A stretch of DNA of 42,075 nucleotides from Desulfocicer vacuolatum DSM 3385 (GCF_900176365.1 NZ_FWXY01000030.1:1-42075), one strand, 5' to 3'; shown: positions 27,759 to 36,340, numbered from the stretch's first letter. Program-made: numbers and translations. The notes: generated by a model from the letters alone, not told the origin.

Positions 27759-27870
27759 TTTCATATAACCGCCACGGGTGGAGCGTATTCTGATCCGGTT
27801 CCGCCCACAACAAAGCTTGAAATACGCTTCTTATTTGCAGAGTATTTCATATAACGGGCATCTCCTGTGG
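27759..27870 (-). repeat. Double-hairpin repeat unit between divergent genes
   Basis: TTTCATATAACCGCCACGGG starts the unit, with the usual CACAACAAAGCTTGAAATAC linker and an AGAGTATTTCATATAACGGGC end. A fragment of the composite linker (CATCTCCTGTGGGACACAAC) follows. It occupies the whole region between the helicase start and the divergent gene, so any promoters must lie in or beside it. Confidence 0.8.
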
Positions 27871-27901
27871 GACACAACAATTTTTTAAAAACAGGTGAAT
27901 A

Positions 27902-28009
27902 ATGGCACGAGTTCAAGACAATTACAAGATGTTGGAACAGGCATTAAATGATGCTTATACCATGGACACCCTCAAACCCATGGGAAAACTCATTGGAAAA
28001 AAGAAATAG
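27902..28009 (+). pseudogene. Out-of-frame 5' portion of the downstream gene
   Basis: A 35-codon frame (MARVQDNYKMLEQALNDAYT, then MDTLKPMGKLIGKKK) with AGG just upstream of its ATG ends in TAG at 28007-28009. The frame of the next gene is open upstream through this point. Near the stop the sequence reads GGA AAA AAG, containing the slippery heptamer A AAA AAG. A -1 shift there would join this segment to the 299-residue frame. The segment resembles a SAP-like start. Either a programmed frameshift or a disruptive deletion. Confidence 0.5.
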
Positions 28010-28065
28010 ATGAGTACTCCCGGGTAACCGCAGTCAAGGGACAGCGGTCTGCCAAGGGAAGAACC

Positions 28066-28965
28066 ATGACGGCCCCGGCCCGTCGTCGGCCTGTCATCCA
28101 TGGGGCCCTGGCCTGTCTTGAACCCGGTAAATGGGTGGACTTTGATGAAATGGAACGTTTCATGGTCTCTGAAAATCATACATTTGACATGACAAATCTG
28201 GATTGGAAGCTCTATTTTTACGATCCCCAGTACGGCAACCTGGACTATTTTGAAACCTGGCCCCTGCTGCAAACAAGATATTTGCTGATCTATTTTTTTG
28301 AATATTGCGCCACCCTGGGTATTTTGGACATTGCCTACACCTACCCTGACAATGCAAGACCTGATTATCAAGGCTGCTGGGGTGCGGAAGAGCTTGAATT
28401 TCTAAGCCACTGTGACGGATTAATGCAGTTGAGACTCACAGAACTTGGGGCATATGCCCTGGGTCTTCAAAAGGAATACGGAGCAGCAGACGACCAGAGT
28501 TTTGAGCTTCAAGATACCCGTATCATCCACAAGGGCATGGCACCTCCCACCCCTAATCACAGCCTGTTCCTCAATAAAATTGCAGAACCGCAGGCAGGCA
28601 ACACCTGGGAAATTTCTTTTTTATCCTTGATCAATGCCCTTAAATCCGGAGAAACCTCCCTTAAGGAAATCCGTAAATTCATCACCGACCTTACATCAGC
28701 AAAACCCGGTAAAACCTTAAACAAATTATTTAAAGAGGTGGAAAAACGAAGTTCCGCTGTGGTGGAGGAAGGGGAAGTGACCCTGGTGGCCTGTCATCTT
28801 GAGGCGCGCAAACAGATATTAACGGATCAGAAACTGGGAAGTCTGTGCATGCCTGCCGGTGATCGACATCTGGTTATTTTACCGGGCAAAAAAGAAAAAT
28901 TTGCCAAAGGTCTGGAGGCATTGGGCTTTATTCTCGGGGGGGTGTTAATATTCGGGCTAATTTAA
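28066..28965 (+). CDS. Unknown protein, winged-helix-like, possibly frameshifted
   Basis: The frame from the ATG encodes 299 residues, but it is open further upstream (KKEIDEYSRVTAVKGQRSAK) and probably began at 27902 in another frame. LMQLRLTELGAYALGLQ resembles winged-helix ends of large helicase-associated bacterial proteins, as far as memory allows; no catalytic motif was found. The ATG itself lacks a good ribosome binding site. It is transcribed away from the SNF2 helicase and may be a partner of it. The protein may be a shortened relative of a longer family member. Confidence 0.55.
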   Translation: MTAPARRRPVIHGALACLEPGKWVDFDEMERFMVSENHTFDMTNLDWKLYFYDPQYGNLDYFETWPLLQTRYLLIYFFEYCATLGILDIAYTYPDNARPDYQGCWGAEELEFLSHCDGLMQLRLTELGAYALGLQKEYGAADDQSFELQDTRIIHKGMAPPTPNHSLFLNKIAEPQAGNTWEISFLSLINALKSGETSLKEIRKFITDLTSAKPGKTLNKLFKEVEKRSSAVVEEGEVTLVACHLEARKQILTDQKLGSLCMPAGDRHLVILPGKKEKFAKGLEALGFILGGVLIFGLI

Positions 28966-29012
28966 TGTTTGACCTGTGGCCCATATTCTCGTATTTGGAA
29001 CTGCGTAGCAAT

Positions 29013-29270
29013 CACTGCCACGGGCACAGACCGATCTGTCCACAACAAAGCTTGAAACACCCCTGATCTGCGGAGTGTTTCATATAAACGGGCATGTCCT
29101 GTCGGACACAACAAATATAAAAAATGGTATTATACCGCCGCCCCCCCGACGGGCAATGGGCCCGGACCGGAACTGTAGACAGCTCAATTGTCCGGTTCCT
29201 ATTGCCCGTCGGGGGGGCGGCTCTGCTGAGGTTACCTTGGAGGCTGCCTTTTCATATAAAAATCGCCACA
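29013..29270 (-). repeat. Composite palindromic repeat, copy D
   Basis: A double-hairpin unit (29013-29090), the GGACACAACAAATATAA linker, and the GC-rich palindrome (arms 29137-29157 and 29201-29221, 21 bases each, perfect) are followed by the start of another unit (TTTCATATAAA). Both arms have seven consecutive C or G where copies A and C have six. It fills the 318-base gap 28966-29283 and ends just before the next gene. Confidence 0.85.
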
Positions 29271-29283
29271 TAAGAGATGATAC

Positions 29284-31011
29284 ATGACCCAAAAAACATT
29301 TGGAAAAAAACTTATTGAAGCCCTGACAATAGATGAGCTGATACAGCTTCTGGATGGCCTATTGTCTTCAATGGACAAAGCACATATAAGACAAATGCTT
29401 TCCAACCTGAACAATGAAAATATTAAAGAGATCACGTCTCAATTGCTTTTATCTGACAAGGTGACCAAGGTTGTTTCAGATAATAAATTTCTCCAGAAGT
29501 GGCAAGAATTATGGAAATCATGGGATAAATACGTCTCAGAATTAGGAGATGAAGAAGGGGAATATGCATGCCAGGACAACCATTGGAAAGCACCGTATTT
29601 TGACGACACCAATTTTACTGAAAATTTGGAAAACATAGCGGAAAAAATGCTGCCTTTTTTGGATAGAATCAGTCAAATGCAATATAAAGAGACAGACCTA
29701 TTTAAAGAGGCTCTACAAGAAGTTGAGTCAGGTATCATGGACTATCCGGAATGGATGGGGGCAGAATACTCAGGCTGTTATTTCAGCGAATATGTAACAG
29801 AATGTGTGGTTAAATGGGCATGGCTTAATGCTGACTCAGTGGAAACATTTTTAAACGATTTAATTGAAATTGAAGATAGTTTCAATATTATCAACCTGGA
29901 TGAGCAGGGCTACATTAATTGCTTTAATGAACTTTCTGAAAAAGTTGAAAAAGAGATTTATGATTACATAACTAAAAATAAAAACATCCCTGCCTGGAAA
30001 GAACGCCTGCATGACAAATATTGCATATGGCATCAATTGTATCATAATTTTTCAAGTCGTTTTGATCACACTTCCTACCTTGAGACCTGCCGTAACATGT
30101 TTCACAAAAACTGGGAATACGGCATCTCACTGATTGAAGATTGTCTGGATAATGACAAGCTGGTAGAAGCTGAAGAGCTGTCCCGGCAAACAATTAACAG
30201 CTTTCTTGGCAGAGAAGCAAAAAAACCGTGGAACCCAGAAACATCGCTTTTAATTTCTGAGCTGAAATCCTTTTATAACTCGCCCAATCGTAGCATAATT
30301 GAGTTGATGAAAACCTGGATGGACATTACAGATAAAATCAATATGCCATCAAAGGTAAATGCCCTGAAACTCCAAATTGTAACCTACGAGAACACTTATG
30401 AGTGGGATAAGGTTGTCAGTGTCATTGAAAAAATTGACAATTCATCTGTATCTGGATTAATCGAAGAATGGAAAGTATTTTGTACTCACAGTGCAAATTA
30501 TCAATCAAAAAATTACTGGGTTAAATGCTTAATGGACGCAACTCTTGACAAAAACAAAAATTCATCCTGGTTTTTTAAAAAAATCAAGGAGTGGTTGACA
30601 ACTTTGTCTGATAACCCCAAAGAATTGATGAGCCAAAAAACAAATCTGTTTGCATTGACCTTTGATATTGCTGAACTTTCCGATTTAATGAAAAAATATC
30701 CGTCACTATTTAAGGCCATATATCATCCTTTGAAAGAAAATCCGCAAAATCCTTCCATATTAAAATGGCTAAAAAAAACAGATGGAGCAGCCCTTGCACC
30801 TTTGTTAAAGATTTTTTGGAAAAAACACCTGCTTAATTTTTTACCAGATCCTGTGAATGTTGATAAAGCAAATTATAACGCACATGCTAAATGGTTAGCC
30901 GCCCTTAAAGAAGCTAATCCCAAAGAATATCAAACCATTCTAACCCAATGGAAGAAAAAGCATCACAGAAGACGAAATCTTTGGAAGGCCATTCAAGAAG
31001 CAGGTATATAA
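29284..31011 (+). CDS. Unknown AT-rich helical protein, 575 residues
   Basis: The protein is rich in Trp, Lys, Asn and predicted amphipathic helices, with TPR-like spacing in its middle, and has no signal peptide or membrane segment. Its C-terminus (KKHHRRRNLWKAIQEAGI) is strongly basic and resembles the ends of SWIM zinc-finger proteins, but the Cys/His residues of SWIM are absent here. The gene is clearly richer in A and T than its neighbours, a sign of transfer. It follows a composite repeat directly, and an hsdM remnant starts nine bases downstream, with its own ribosome binding site. Function unknown; DNA- or RNA-linked defence is a guess from context. Confidence 0.75.
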   Translation: MTQKTFGKKLIEALTIDELIQLLDGLLSSMDKAHIRQMLSNLNNENIKEITSQLLLSDKVTKVVSDNKFLQKWQELWKSWDKYVSELGDEEGEYACQDNHWKAPYFDDTNFTENLENIAEKMLPFLDRISQMQYKETDLFKEALQEVESGIMDYPEWMGAEYSGCYFSEYVTECVVKWAWLNADSVETFLNDLIEIEDSFNIINLDEQGYINCFNELSEKVEKEIYDYITKNKNIPAWKERLHDKYCIWHQLYHNFSSRFDHTSYLETCRNMFHKNWEYGISLIEDCLDNDKLVEAEELSRQTINSFLGREAKKPWNPETSLLISELKSFYNSPNRSIIELMKTWMDITDKINMPSKVNALKLQIVTYENTYEWDKVVSVIEKIDNSSVSGLIEEWKVFCTHSANYQSKNYWVKCLMDATLDKNKNSSWFFKKIKEWLTTLSDNPKELMSQKTNLFALTFDIAELSDLMKKYPSLFKAIYHPLKENPQNPSILKWLKKTDGAALAPLLKIFWKKHLLNFLPDPVNVDKANYNAHAKWLAALKEANPKEYQTILTQWKKKHHRRRNLWKAIQEAGI

Positions 31012-31020
31012 GGGAAAAAA

Positions 31021-31179
31021 ATGAATCACGCGCTACACAACAAGATCGTATCCTTTATCTGGTCCATTACCGATGACTGGCTTAGAGATATTTATGTCCA
31101 GAGTAAATACCGGGATGTGATATTGCCCATGATGGTATTTTTCCAATGTCGATGCCCAACAACTAAGCCCCATCATTGA
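31021..31179 (+). pseudogene. hsdM 5' remnant (type I restriction-modification)
   Basis: After AGGGAAAA the ATG opens a frame whose first 40 codons, ending SKYRDVILPMMVF, match the conserved start of type I DNA methyltransferases (VSFIWSITDDWLRDIYV then YRDVILP). Past about 31140 homology ends and the frame stops at 31177-31179. All catalytic parts of HsdM are missing. Confidence 0.7.
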
Positions 31180-31252
31180 TACGGCTGCCAACCGATTTAA
31201 TAAAGACCTTGGGTTGGAAGATGGAGACAAGGCAGACTTTAAAATAAAGGCC
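31145..31252 (+). pseudogene. hsdR 3' remnant
   Basis: In another frame the sequence reads NVDAQQLSPIIDTAANRFNK, DLGLEDGDKADFKIKAVN, resembling the C-terminal region of type I restriction subunits (DPxxDRF and DFKxKxxxF). It is joined to the hsdM start without the intervening genes, and a repeat of the second family follows at once. Short, so the assignment is moderate. Confidence 0.5.
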
Positions 31253-31366
31253 GTAAATATTCGGTCAGCACCCCATCTTTACCTGTTTTGGCCTGCTCAA
31301 ATAGTATGCTACGCAGTCCCAAACAGGCAAATATGGGGCACTGCTCAAACATTTACATTACCATTA
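31253..31366 (+). repeat. Second-family palindromic repeat, copy 2
   Basis: The nested palindrome is clearest here: TAAAT with ATTTA at the ends, CCCCAT with ATGGGG inside, and CCTGTTT with AAACAGG around the core. It matches 13411-13525. It lies at the end of the hsdR remnant. The rest of the gap up to 31543 shows no gene. Confidence 0.8.
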
Positions 31367-31543
31367 CTAAAGGCCAAGCAATTCGTTAAAATATACGGGC
31401 AGATGGCATCCATCATGCCCTATGAAATAAAACCGAAAAAGGCTCATTATTTCCTTTCCGTTTTTTTATAGTAATAGTATCTTGCAGTGTCATCAAGATT
31501 GATTCAAAAAAACTAAAATTTGATCAACAAAAGGAGGCAATCA

Positions 31544-32092
31544 ATGAGTGACACAACATCAACAACTGACATTGATTTTTCGCTCACCCCGGTGGGTCAT
31601 GTGGAAAACACCATCTCAGAAATGACCTTCAGCCCCCATGGAGAGGACACCCCGGAAGAGAGAAAACGTCAGGTTGAAAAACACCGGGAAGAGACCCGGA
31701 ACACCGTCAGCACCCTTAATATTCTACCCCGGTTTGAAGAACTCCTGGACGGCATTGAAGATTTTTCCCACATTGTGGTTATCTACTGGCCCCATAAGCT
31801 TTCTCCCGAAGATCGACAGATTAAAAAAGTTCATCCCATGGGACGAAAAGATATCCCCTTAAAAGGCATCTTCTCCACCCGGAGCCCGGCCCGGCCCAAC
31901 CCGTTGCTCATCTCCACGGTGCGCCTGCTTAAACGAGATAAAAACCAACTCCGGGTAAAGGGTCTTGAAGCCTTAAACGGCAGCCCCATCATGGATATAA
32001 AGCCCACAACAAAGCACTTTGACGGCGGAGAAGACCAGACATTTCCAGACTGGATAAAGGAACTCAACCAGGACATGACAGACAAGAAATAG
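31544..32092 (+). CDS. trmO: tRNA m6t6A37 methyltransferase, TrmO/TsaA family
   Basis: A 182-residue protein with the TrmO core: PVGHVEN at the start, DFSHIVVIYWPHKL, and the family signature GIFSTRSPARPNPLLISTVR, then LEALNGSPIMDIKP. TrmO uses S-adenosylmethionine to N6-methylate t6A37 in tRNA-Thr. The N-terminal domain is complete, while the C-terminal extension of Escherichia coli TrmO is missing, as in many relatives; proteins of this short type may act on other substrates. AAGGAGG lies seven bases before the ATG at 31544, ruling out the upstream start. It precedes an EamA transporter. Confidence 0.85.
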   Translation: MSDTTSTTDIDFSLTPVGHVENTISEMTFSPHGEDTPEERKRQVEKHREETRNTVSTLNILPRFEELLDGIEDFSHIVVIYWPHKLSPEDRQIKKVHPMGRKDIPLKGIFSTRSPARPNPLLISTVRLLKRDKNQLRVKGLEALNGSPIMDIKPTTKHFDGGEDQTFPDWIKELNQDMTDKK

Positions 32093-32103
32093 GACCCAGA
32101 CAG

Positions 32104-33054
32104 ATGACCCGCGTGAGCCATTTCATCCCAGCCCCCCTGAAAAAGAATCTCCCTGTGGCAGCCCTCATTGCCGCAGTTTTGCTGTGGGGAACCTCTTTTT
32201 CCACCATGCGCACAGCCCTTATGGTCCTGGATACCTGGAGCCTCATATGGCTGCGCATGGTCATTGGGCTTATCTGCATCCTGCCCCTGCTGCCAAAAAT
32301 ATCCACCCGGGCCTATCAAAGAGGGGACTGGAAGATCCTCGTTCCCACGGTGATGCTCCAGCCATGTCTCTATTTTTTCCTGGAATCCAGGGCCTTGATG
32401 CTCACCACCTCTTCCCAGGTGGGCATCATCTCCTCCTTTAATCCCCTGATGGTCACCTTTGGGGCCTGGCTGTTTCTGTCCGAAAGAATCACCTGGCAAA
32501 ACTGGGCAGGACTTTTTCTTTCCATGTCAGGTGTGGTGGTGTTGACACTTTTTGAGGGCTCCCAGAACAATGCCGTCAACCCCGTCCTTGGAAATTTTCT
32601 GGAACTTTGCGCCATGACTGCGGCAGCAGCCAACATGATTTTAATAAAACAGCTTTCCAGCCGCTACAACCCCTGGACCCTCACTGCCATGCAACTCATG
32701 GCAGGCACCCTTTTCTTTTTACCCGGAATAAAATTCATTGTCCAGGCCCCCGGTGATATCTGGACATTTAAATTAATCATGACCCTTTTGTTCCTTGGTT
32801 CATGCGTCTCCCTTGCAGCCTTTGGGTTTTACAACTGGGGCATGAGCAAGGTCAATGCATCCCGGGCCGCCTCCTTTATTAATCTGATCCCGGTGACAGC
32901 CATCATCATGGGATGGTTGCTGCTGGGGGAATCTTTAAACCCAATCCAATGTGCAGCAGTCGTTGTTGTCATTGCCGGGGTTATCCTAGGTCAAAATAAA
33001 GCAAAAAAACATGGTCACACCGGGAAAATGGCTGTGGGCCCCAGGGCTCTTTAA
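32104..33054 (+). CDS. EamA/DMT-superfamily transporter
   Basis: A 316-residue protein with ten hydrophobic segments in two EamA repeats (about residues 15-145 and 160-295), each with the usual Pro- and Gly-rich helices. It starts with ALIAAVLLWGTSFSTMRTAL, a typical DMT start. AGGA precedes the ATG, 12 bases after trmO, so the two may be cotranscribed. DMT transporters export metabolites such as amino acids; the substrate is not predictable. Confidence 0.88.
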   Translation: MTRVSHFIPAPLKKNLPVAALIAAVLLWGTSFSTMRTALMVLDTWSLIWLRMVIGLICILPLLPKISTRAYQRGDWKILVPTVMLQPCLYFFLESRALMLTTSSQVGIISSFNPLMVTFGAWLFLSERITWQNWAGLFLSMSGVVVLTLFEGSQNNAVNPVLGNFLELCAMTAAAANMILIKQLSSRYNPWTLTAMQLMAGTLFFLPGIKFIVQAPGDIWTFKLIMTLLFLGSCVSLAAFGFYNWGMSKVNASRAASFINLIPVTAIIMGWLLLGESLNPIQCAAVVVVIAGVILGQNKAKKHGHTGKMAVGPRAL

Positions 33055-33082
33055 CCACCATGGCAAAACCCATCAAATTAAG

Positions 33083-33101
33083 ATCGGCCCGGCGGACCGA
33101 T
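33083..33101. terminator. Hairpin between convergent genes
   Basis: ATCGG (33083-33087) pairs with CCGAT (33097-33101) around a GC-rich loop between the EamA gene end and the convergent DUF457 gene end. Short, with A/T runs on either side; it could act in both directions. Confidence 0.45.
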
Positions 33102-33106
33102 TAAAA

Positions 33107-33757
33107 TCAAAAAAAGAATTGGTTGATTTTAAACAGATAAAAGGCAGCGGCAATTAAAAGGCTGTACACAATCAAGGTGGAAAAAAGAGAAGGAGCCCAG
33201 AACTTTAAAGCCGTTCCGGTGTAGTTATTGGGCCGGGGAAGCCCACCCGAGGACCAGGAAAGGGAATGAATTTCATCCATGACAAGGTGGGTAATTCCAC
33301 CTGCAAACACAGCAACACCGGCGGCTGTGGCCATGTGCTGTCCAGATGGACTGAAAAGAAAATAGGCAAATATCCCGCATAGCATAACAAAGGGAATACT
33401 GTGAAAAATCCCCCTGTGAACGGTTATTTTTTTAACAAGTCCGCTGACAATATAATGAATCACCCCATAGGCCAGAACAAAATAGCAGATGAGAAATTCC
33501 GGAGTTAATGGATGGTATTGTTCCATGAACCTCAACATAAAGGCAGGGGCAATCAAGGAAAGCACTGCAGATAAAATGGCCAGGGGTTTTCCGGTATCAC
33601 TGTCCAGATCCGGCAAAATGCCCCCGACGGTGCACAAAAGACACACGGCAGCCAGCTGAATTTTATCCAGATATCCCGGGAAAAGCAGAAAATGTCCTCC
33701 AGACAGGATCACCCCTGTTACAAGCCCCCCCCGGACATGGGCATCAAAACTTGACAT
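33107..33757 (-). CDS. YdjM-like membrane-bound metal-dependent hydrolase (DUF457)
   Basis: A 216-residue membrane protein. The family histidine/aspartate motifs are visible: HVRGGL near the start, GGILPDLDSD, HRGIFHSIPF, and HLVMDEIHS. These residues lie between six or so hydrophobic segments and could bind a metal. The start at the ATG at 33755-33757 has GGAG five bases upstream, and the 39 residues of the longer frame are not family-like. Enzymatic role of this family is unproven; in Escherichia coli ydjM is SOS-induced. Confidence 0.85.
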   Translation of the reverse strand: MSSFDAHVRGGLVTGVILSGGHFLLFPGYLDKIQLAAVCLLCTVGGILPDLDSDTGKPLAILSAVLSLIAPAFMLRFMEQYHPLTPEFLICYFVLAYGVIHYIVSGLVKKITVHRGIFHSIPFVMLCGIFAYFLFSPSGQHMATAAGVAVFAGGITHLVMDEIHSLSWSSGGLPRPNNYTGTALKFWAPSLFSTLIVYSLLIAAAFYLFKINQFFF

Positions 33758-33920
33758 AGCACTCCAATGAAAATCCACAATCAAATTTGATGGCCCTGTA
33801 AAAAATCGGTCCATGTTTTTTGCCACAACACATGCGGGATTAGACCTTATTTGGCCGCACCGGGTTGTGGCCAAGAAATAGACCTTGGGCTTTTCACAAA
33901 ACCATCAAATCTGAAAATCC

Positions 33921-36095
33921 TTAAAAAACGGCATTCCCCACCTGATATACTCCCACGGCAAGGCAAAAGGCAAGGGCTGTGTTAAACATCACACTAAAGG
34001 CTGCCCACCGCCATGAAGTCTCTTTGCTGATCACCGCCACGGTGACAAAACAGGGGGCGTATAACAGCACAAACACCATGAGGGCCAGGGCACCCACCGG
34101 GGACCACATGGGATCGCCAAGAAGACGCTTACCCAGGGATGCAGAGTCGTCGGCATCCACTGCCCCCAGGGAATACACCGTTCCCAGGGAAGAGACAATC
34201 ACCTCTTTGGCTGCAAAGCCGCCCAAAAGCGCAATGTTGGTGCGCCAGTCAAAACCGGCCAGCCGGGTCACAGGTTCAAAAAAGGAGCCCACCCTGCCTG
34301 CAAAGGAGTATCTCAAAGCAGCCTGATTTTCCATATTTTCAATATCCACCAGGGCCTGCTGCAGCTGTTGTTTTTGGGAGGGAGAAGCAATCATCTCAGC
34401 CTCAACAGCCTTTTGCCGGGCCTGGAACTGCGATGACAGGTCATGGGGCACTCCGGGGAATGTCATGGAGGCCCAGATCAATATGGAGATTCCCAATATC
34501 ACGGTGCCTGCTTTTTTCATGTATTGCCAGGCCCGTTCCCAGGTGTGTATTAAAACCCCCCTGAGGGTGGGCATGCGGTAGGGTGGCAGCTCCATGACAA
34601 AGGGGGTGGCCTCTCCCCGGATCACGGTGGAGCGCAGCAATTTTGCCACCACCAGGGCCACAGCCCAGCTCACCAGGGTCATGCCAAACATCACACCTGC
34701 GGCATTGTGGGGGAAAAAAGCAGCTGAAAGCAATAAAAACACCGGCACTTTGGCCCCGCAATTCATAAACGGCGCCGTTAAGATGGTGGCCAGCTTCTCC
34801 TTGGGACTTCTCAGGGTTCTTGCCGCCATCACACCGGGTACGGCACATCCACCGGGAATACCGCCGGAGATAATAAAGGGCATGAGGGAAGCCCCATGGA
34901 GTCCGAATATTCGAAACACCCGGTCCATCATATAGGCCATGCGAGCCATGTATCCCACATCTTCCAGGATGGTGATGGCCATGAACATCACCATGATCAA
35001 GGGAACAAATCCCATGACACCGCCCACACCGCCGATGATGCCGTCCACCACCAGAGATTGTAAAAAACCGGCAGGGATAACGGCCACAGCCACCATGGCC
35101 AGCCATTCAAAAAAAGCCTCCACCCAACCCATGGGAATTTCTCCAATGGGAAAGGTGATCTGGAAAATACCGTAAAGGGTAGCAAGCATAATAATTGGTC
35201 CCAGAAATCGACTGGTGAGGACCCTGTCAATATTGTCGGAGAGATTAATACGATCCCCTGTGGTATCCCGTTTTACCACCCCCTGCTTCATCATGGCGGC
35301 AATGTGCCCATAGCGGTAATCCGCAATAATGGCATCGGGAGCCATATCCATGTTTTTAAGACACCGGGTTCTGGTTTTTTCTGCCAGCTTCAGCAGGCGG
35401 TGGTGGCAGGATTCAAGGAATGTTTCCCCCATGGCAATGATCTGCTCATCTTCTTCAAGATATTTTAAACCAATCCAGCGGGCCGGAAAACGATGGGTCA
35501 AAAAATTATTTTTTGCAATGATCTCTTCCATCTCCCGGAGGACAGGGTCCAGCAATGAGCCATAAGAAATATGCAAGGGCTTCCAGGGATCTTCTTTCTC
35601 CCGGATAAAGGCAATGGTCTGCTGGATGAGTTCATGCTTGCCAGCACCGGTGCGGGCCACGGTCTCCACCACAGGAAGGCCCAACAGGGTTGAAAGCATG
35701 TCCACATCAATGGTTTTACCCTGTTTTTTCACGGCATCCATCATGTTCAGGGCAAGGACCATGGGGGCACCCAACTCCATGAACTGGATGGAAAGATACA
35801 AATTTCTTTCAAGGCTTGTGGCATCAAGGATGTTAATGACCACCTGGGGACGTTCATCCACAATAAAATCACGGGCCACCAGCTCCTCCGGGGAGTAGGC
35901 GGTGAGGGAGTAGGTGCCGGGAAGATCCACCACATCCATGAGAACCTCCCCCGACTTTACGGTGCCGGAGCGTTTTTCCACAGTGACCCCGGGATAATTT
36001 CCCACATGCTGCCGGGCACCGGTGAGGGCATTGAACATGGTGGTTTTTCCACAATTGGGGTTCCCTGCCAGTGCCGCCGTAATGTGCTGTGCCAT
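33921..36095 (-). CDS. feoB: Ferrous iron transporter FeoB
   Basis: A 724-residue FeoB. The N-terminal G domain has GNPNCGKTTMFNALTG (G1), the switch region NYPGVTVEKRSG, and DLPGTYSL (G3). The membrane part begins near residue 280 and has Gate motifs with conserved cysteines (GGIPGGCAVPG and PFMNCGAKVPV). It imports Fe(II) across the inner membrane. The start at the ATG at 36093-36095 fits GGAGG eight bases upstream; the longer frame would begin with TTG inside the FeoA stop region. feoA lies two bases upstream. Confidence 0.95.
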   Translation of the reverse strand: MAQHITAALAGNPNCGKTTMFNALTGARQHVGNYPGVTVEKRSGTVKSGEVLMDVVDLPGTYSLTAYSPEELVARDFIVDERPQVVINILDATSLERNLYLSIQFMELGAPMVLALNMMDAVKKQGKTIDVDMLSTLLGLPVVETVARTGAGKHELIQQTIAFIREKEDPWKPLHISYGSLLDPVLREMEEIIAKNNFLTHRFPARWIGLKYLEEDEQIIAMGETFLESCHHRLLKLAEKTRTRCLKNMDMAPDAIIADYRYGHIAAMMKQGVVKRDTTGDRINLSDNIDRVLTSRFLGPIIMLATLYGIFQITFPIGEIPMGWVEAFFEWLAMVAVAVIPAGFLQSLVVDGIIGGVGGVMGFVPLIMVMFMAITILEDVGYMARMAYMMDRVFRIFGLHGASLMPFIISGGIPGGCAVPGVMAARTLRSPKEKLATILTAPFMNCGAKVPVFLLLSAAFFPHNAAGVMFGMTLVSWAVALVVAKLLRSTVIRGEATPFVMELPPYRMPTLRGVLIHTWERAWQYMKKAGTVILGISILIWASMTFPGVPHDLSSQFQARQKAVEAEMIASPSQKQQLQQALVDIENMENQAALRYSFAGRVGSFFEPVTRLAGFDWRTNIALLGGFAAKEVIVSSLGTVYSLGAVDADDSASLGKRLLGDPMWSPVGALALMVFVLLYAPCFVTVAVISKETSWRWAAFSVMFNTALAFCLAVGVYQVGNAVF

Positions 36096-36097
36096 TT

Positions 36098-36340
36098 TCA
36101 ATCCTCCTGGATCTCCACTGAGATGTGGTCTGCTTCATTGTTTCTAAGGGTGATGGTGAAATCCATGATGCGAAGGGCCACAGGATCTTTTAACGGGGCC
36201 CGGCCCACCACGCGGACCTCTGTGTTGGGCACCAGGCCCATATCCCTGATCCTGCGTCCAAGCTCCCCTGTGGCCCGCACCGAACGGATCATTCCCGTCT
36301 GATTCAATTGCATTTTTCTTAAATTAATGATGGCTGACAT
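36098..36340 (-). CDS. feoA: FeoA, SH3-like accessory protein
   Basis: An 80-residue protein with the FeoA core LRKMQLNQTGMIRSV, ELGRRIRDMGLVPNTEV and DFTITLRNNEADHISVE. FeoA binds or regulates FeoB in the cytoplasm. GGAGAGAG precedes the ATG. It lies two bases upstream of feoB, and its start overlaps the end of the upstream Cys-rich gene by 17 bases, so the three are one operon. Confidence 0.93.
   Translation of the reverse strand: MSAIINLRKMQLNQTGMIRSVRATGELGRRIRDMGLVPNTEVRVVGRAPLKDPVALRIMDFTITLRNNEADHISVEIQED

Noticed and set aside
340-29090. Repeats as a CRISPR array
   Set aside because: The copies are kilobases apart, differ in orientation, and have no regular spacers or cas genes.
31214-31471. 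85-residue plus-strand frame after the hsdR remnant
   Set aside because: Its first part is the hsdR remnant and the rest reads through a palindromic repeat; it is not a gene.
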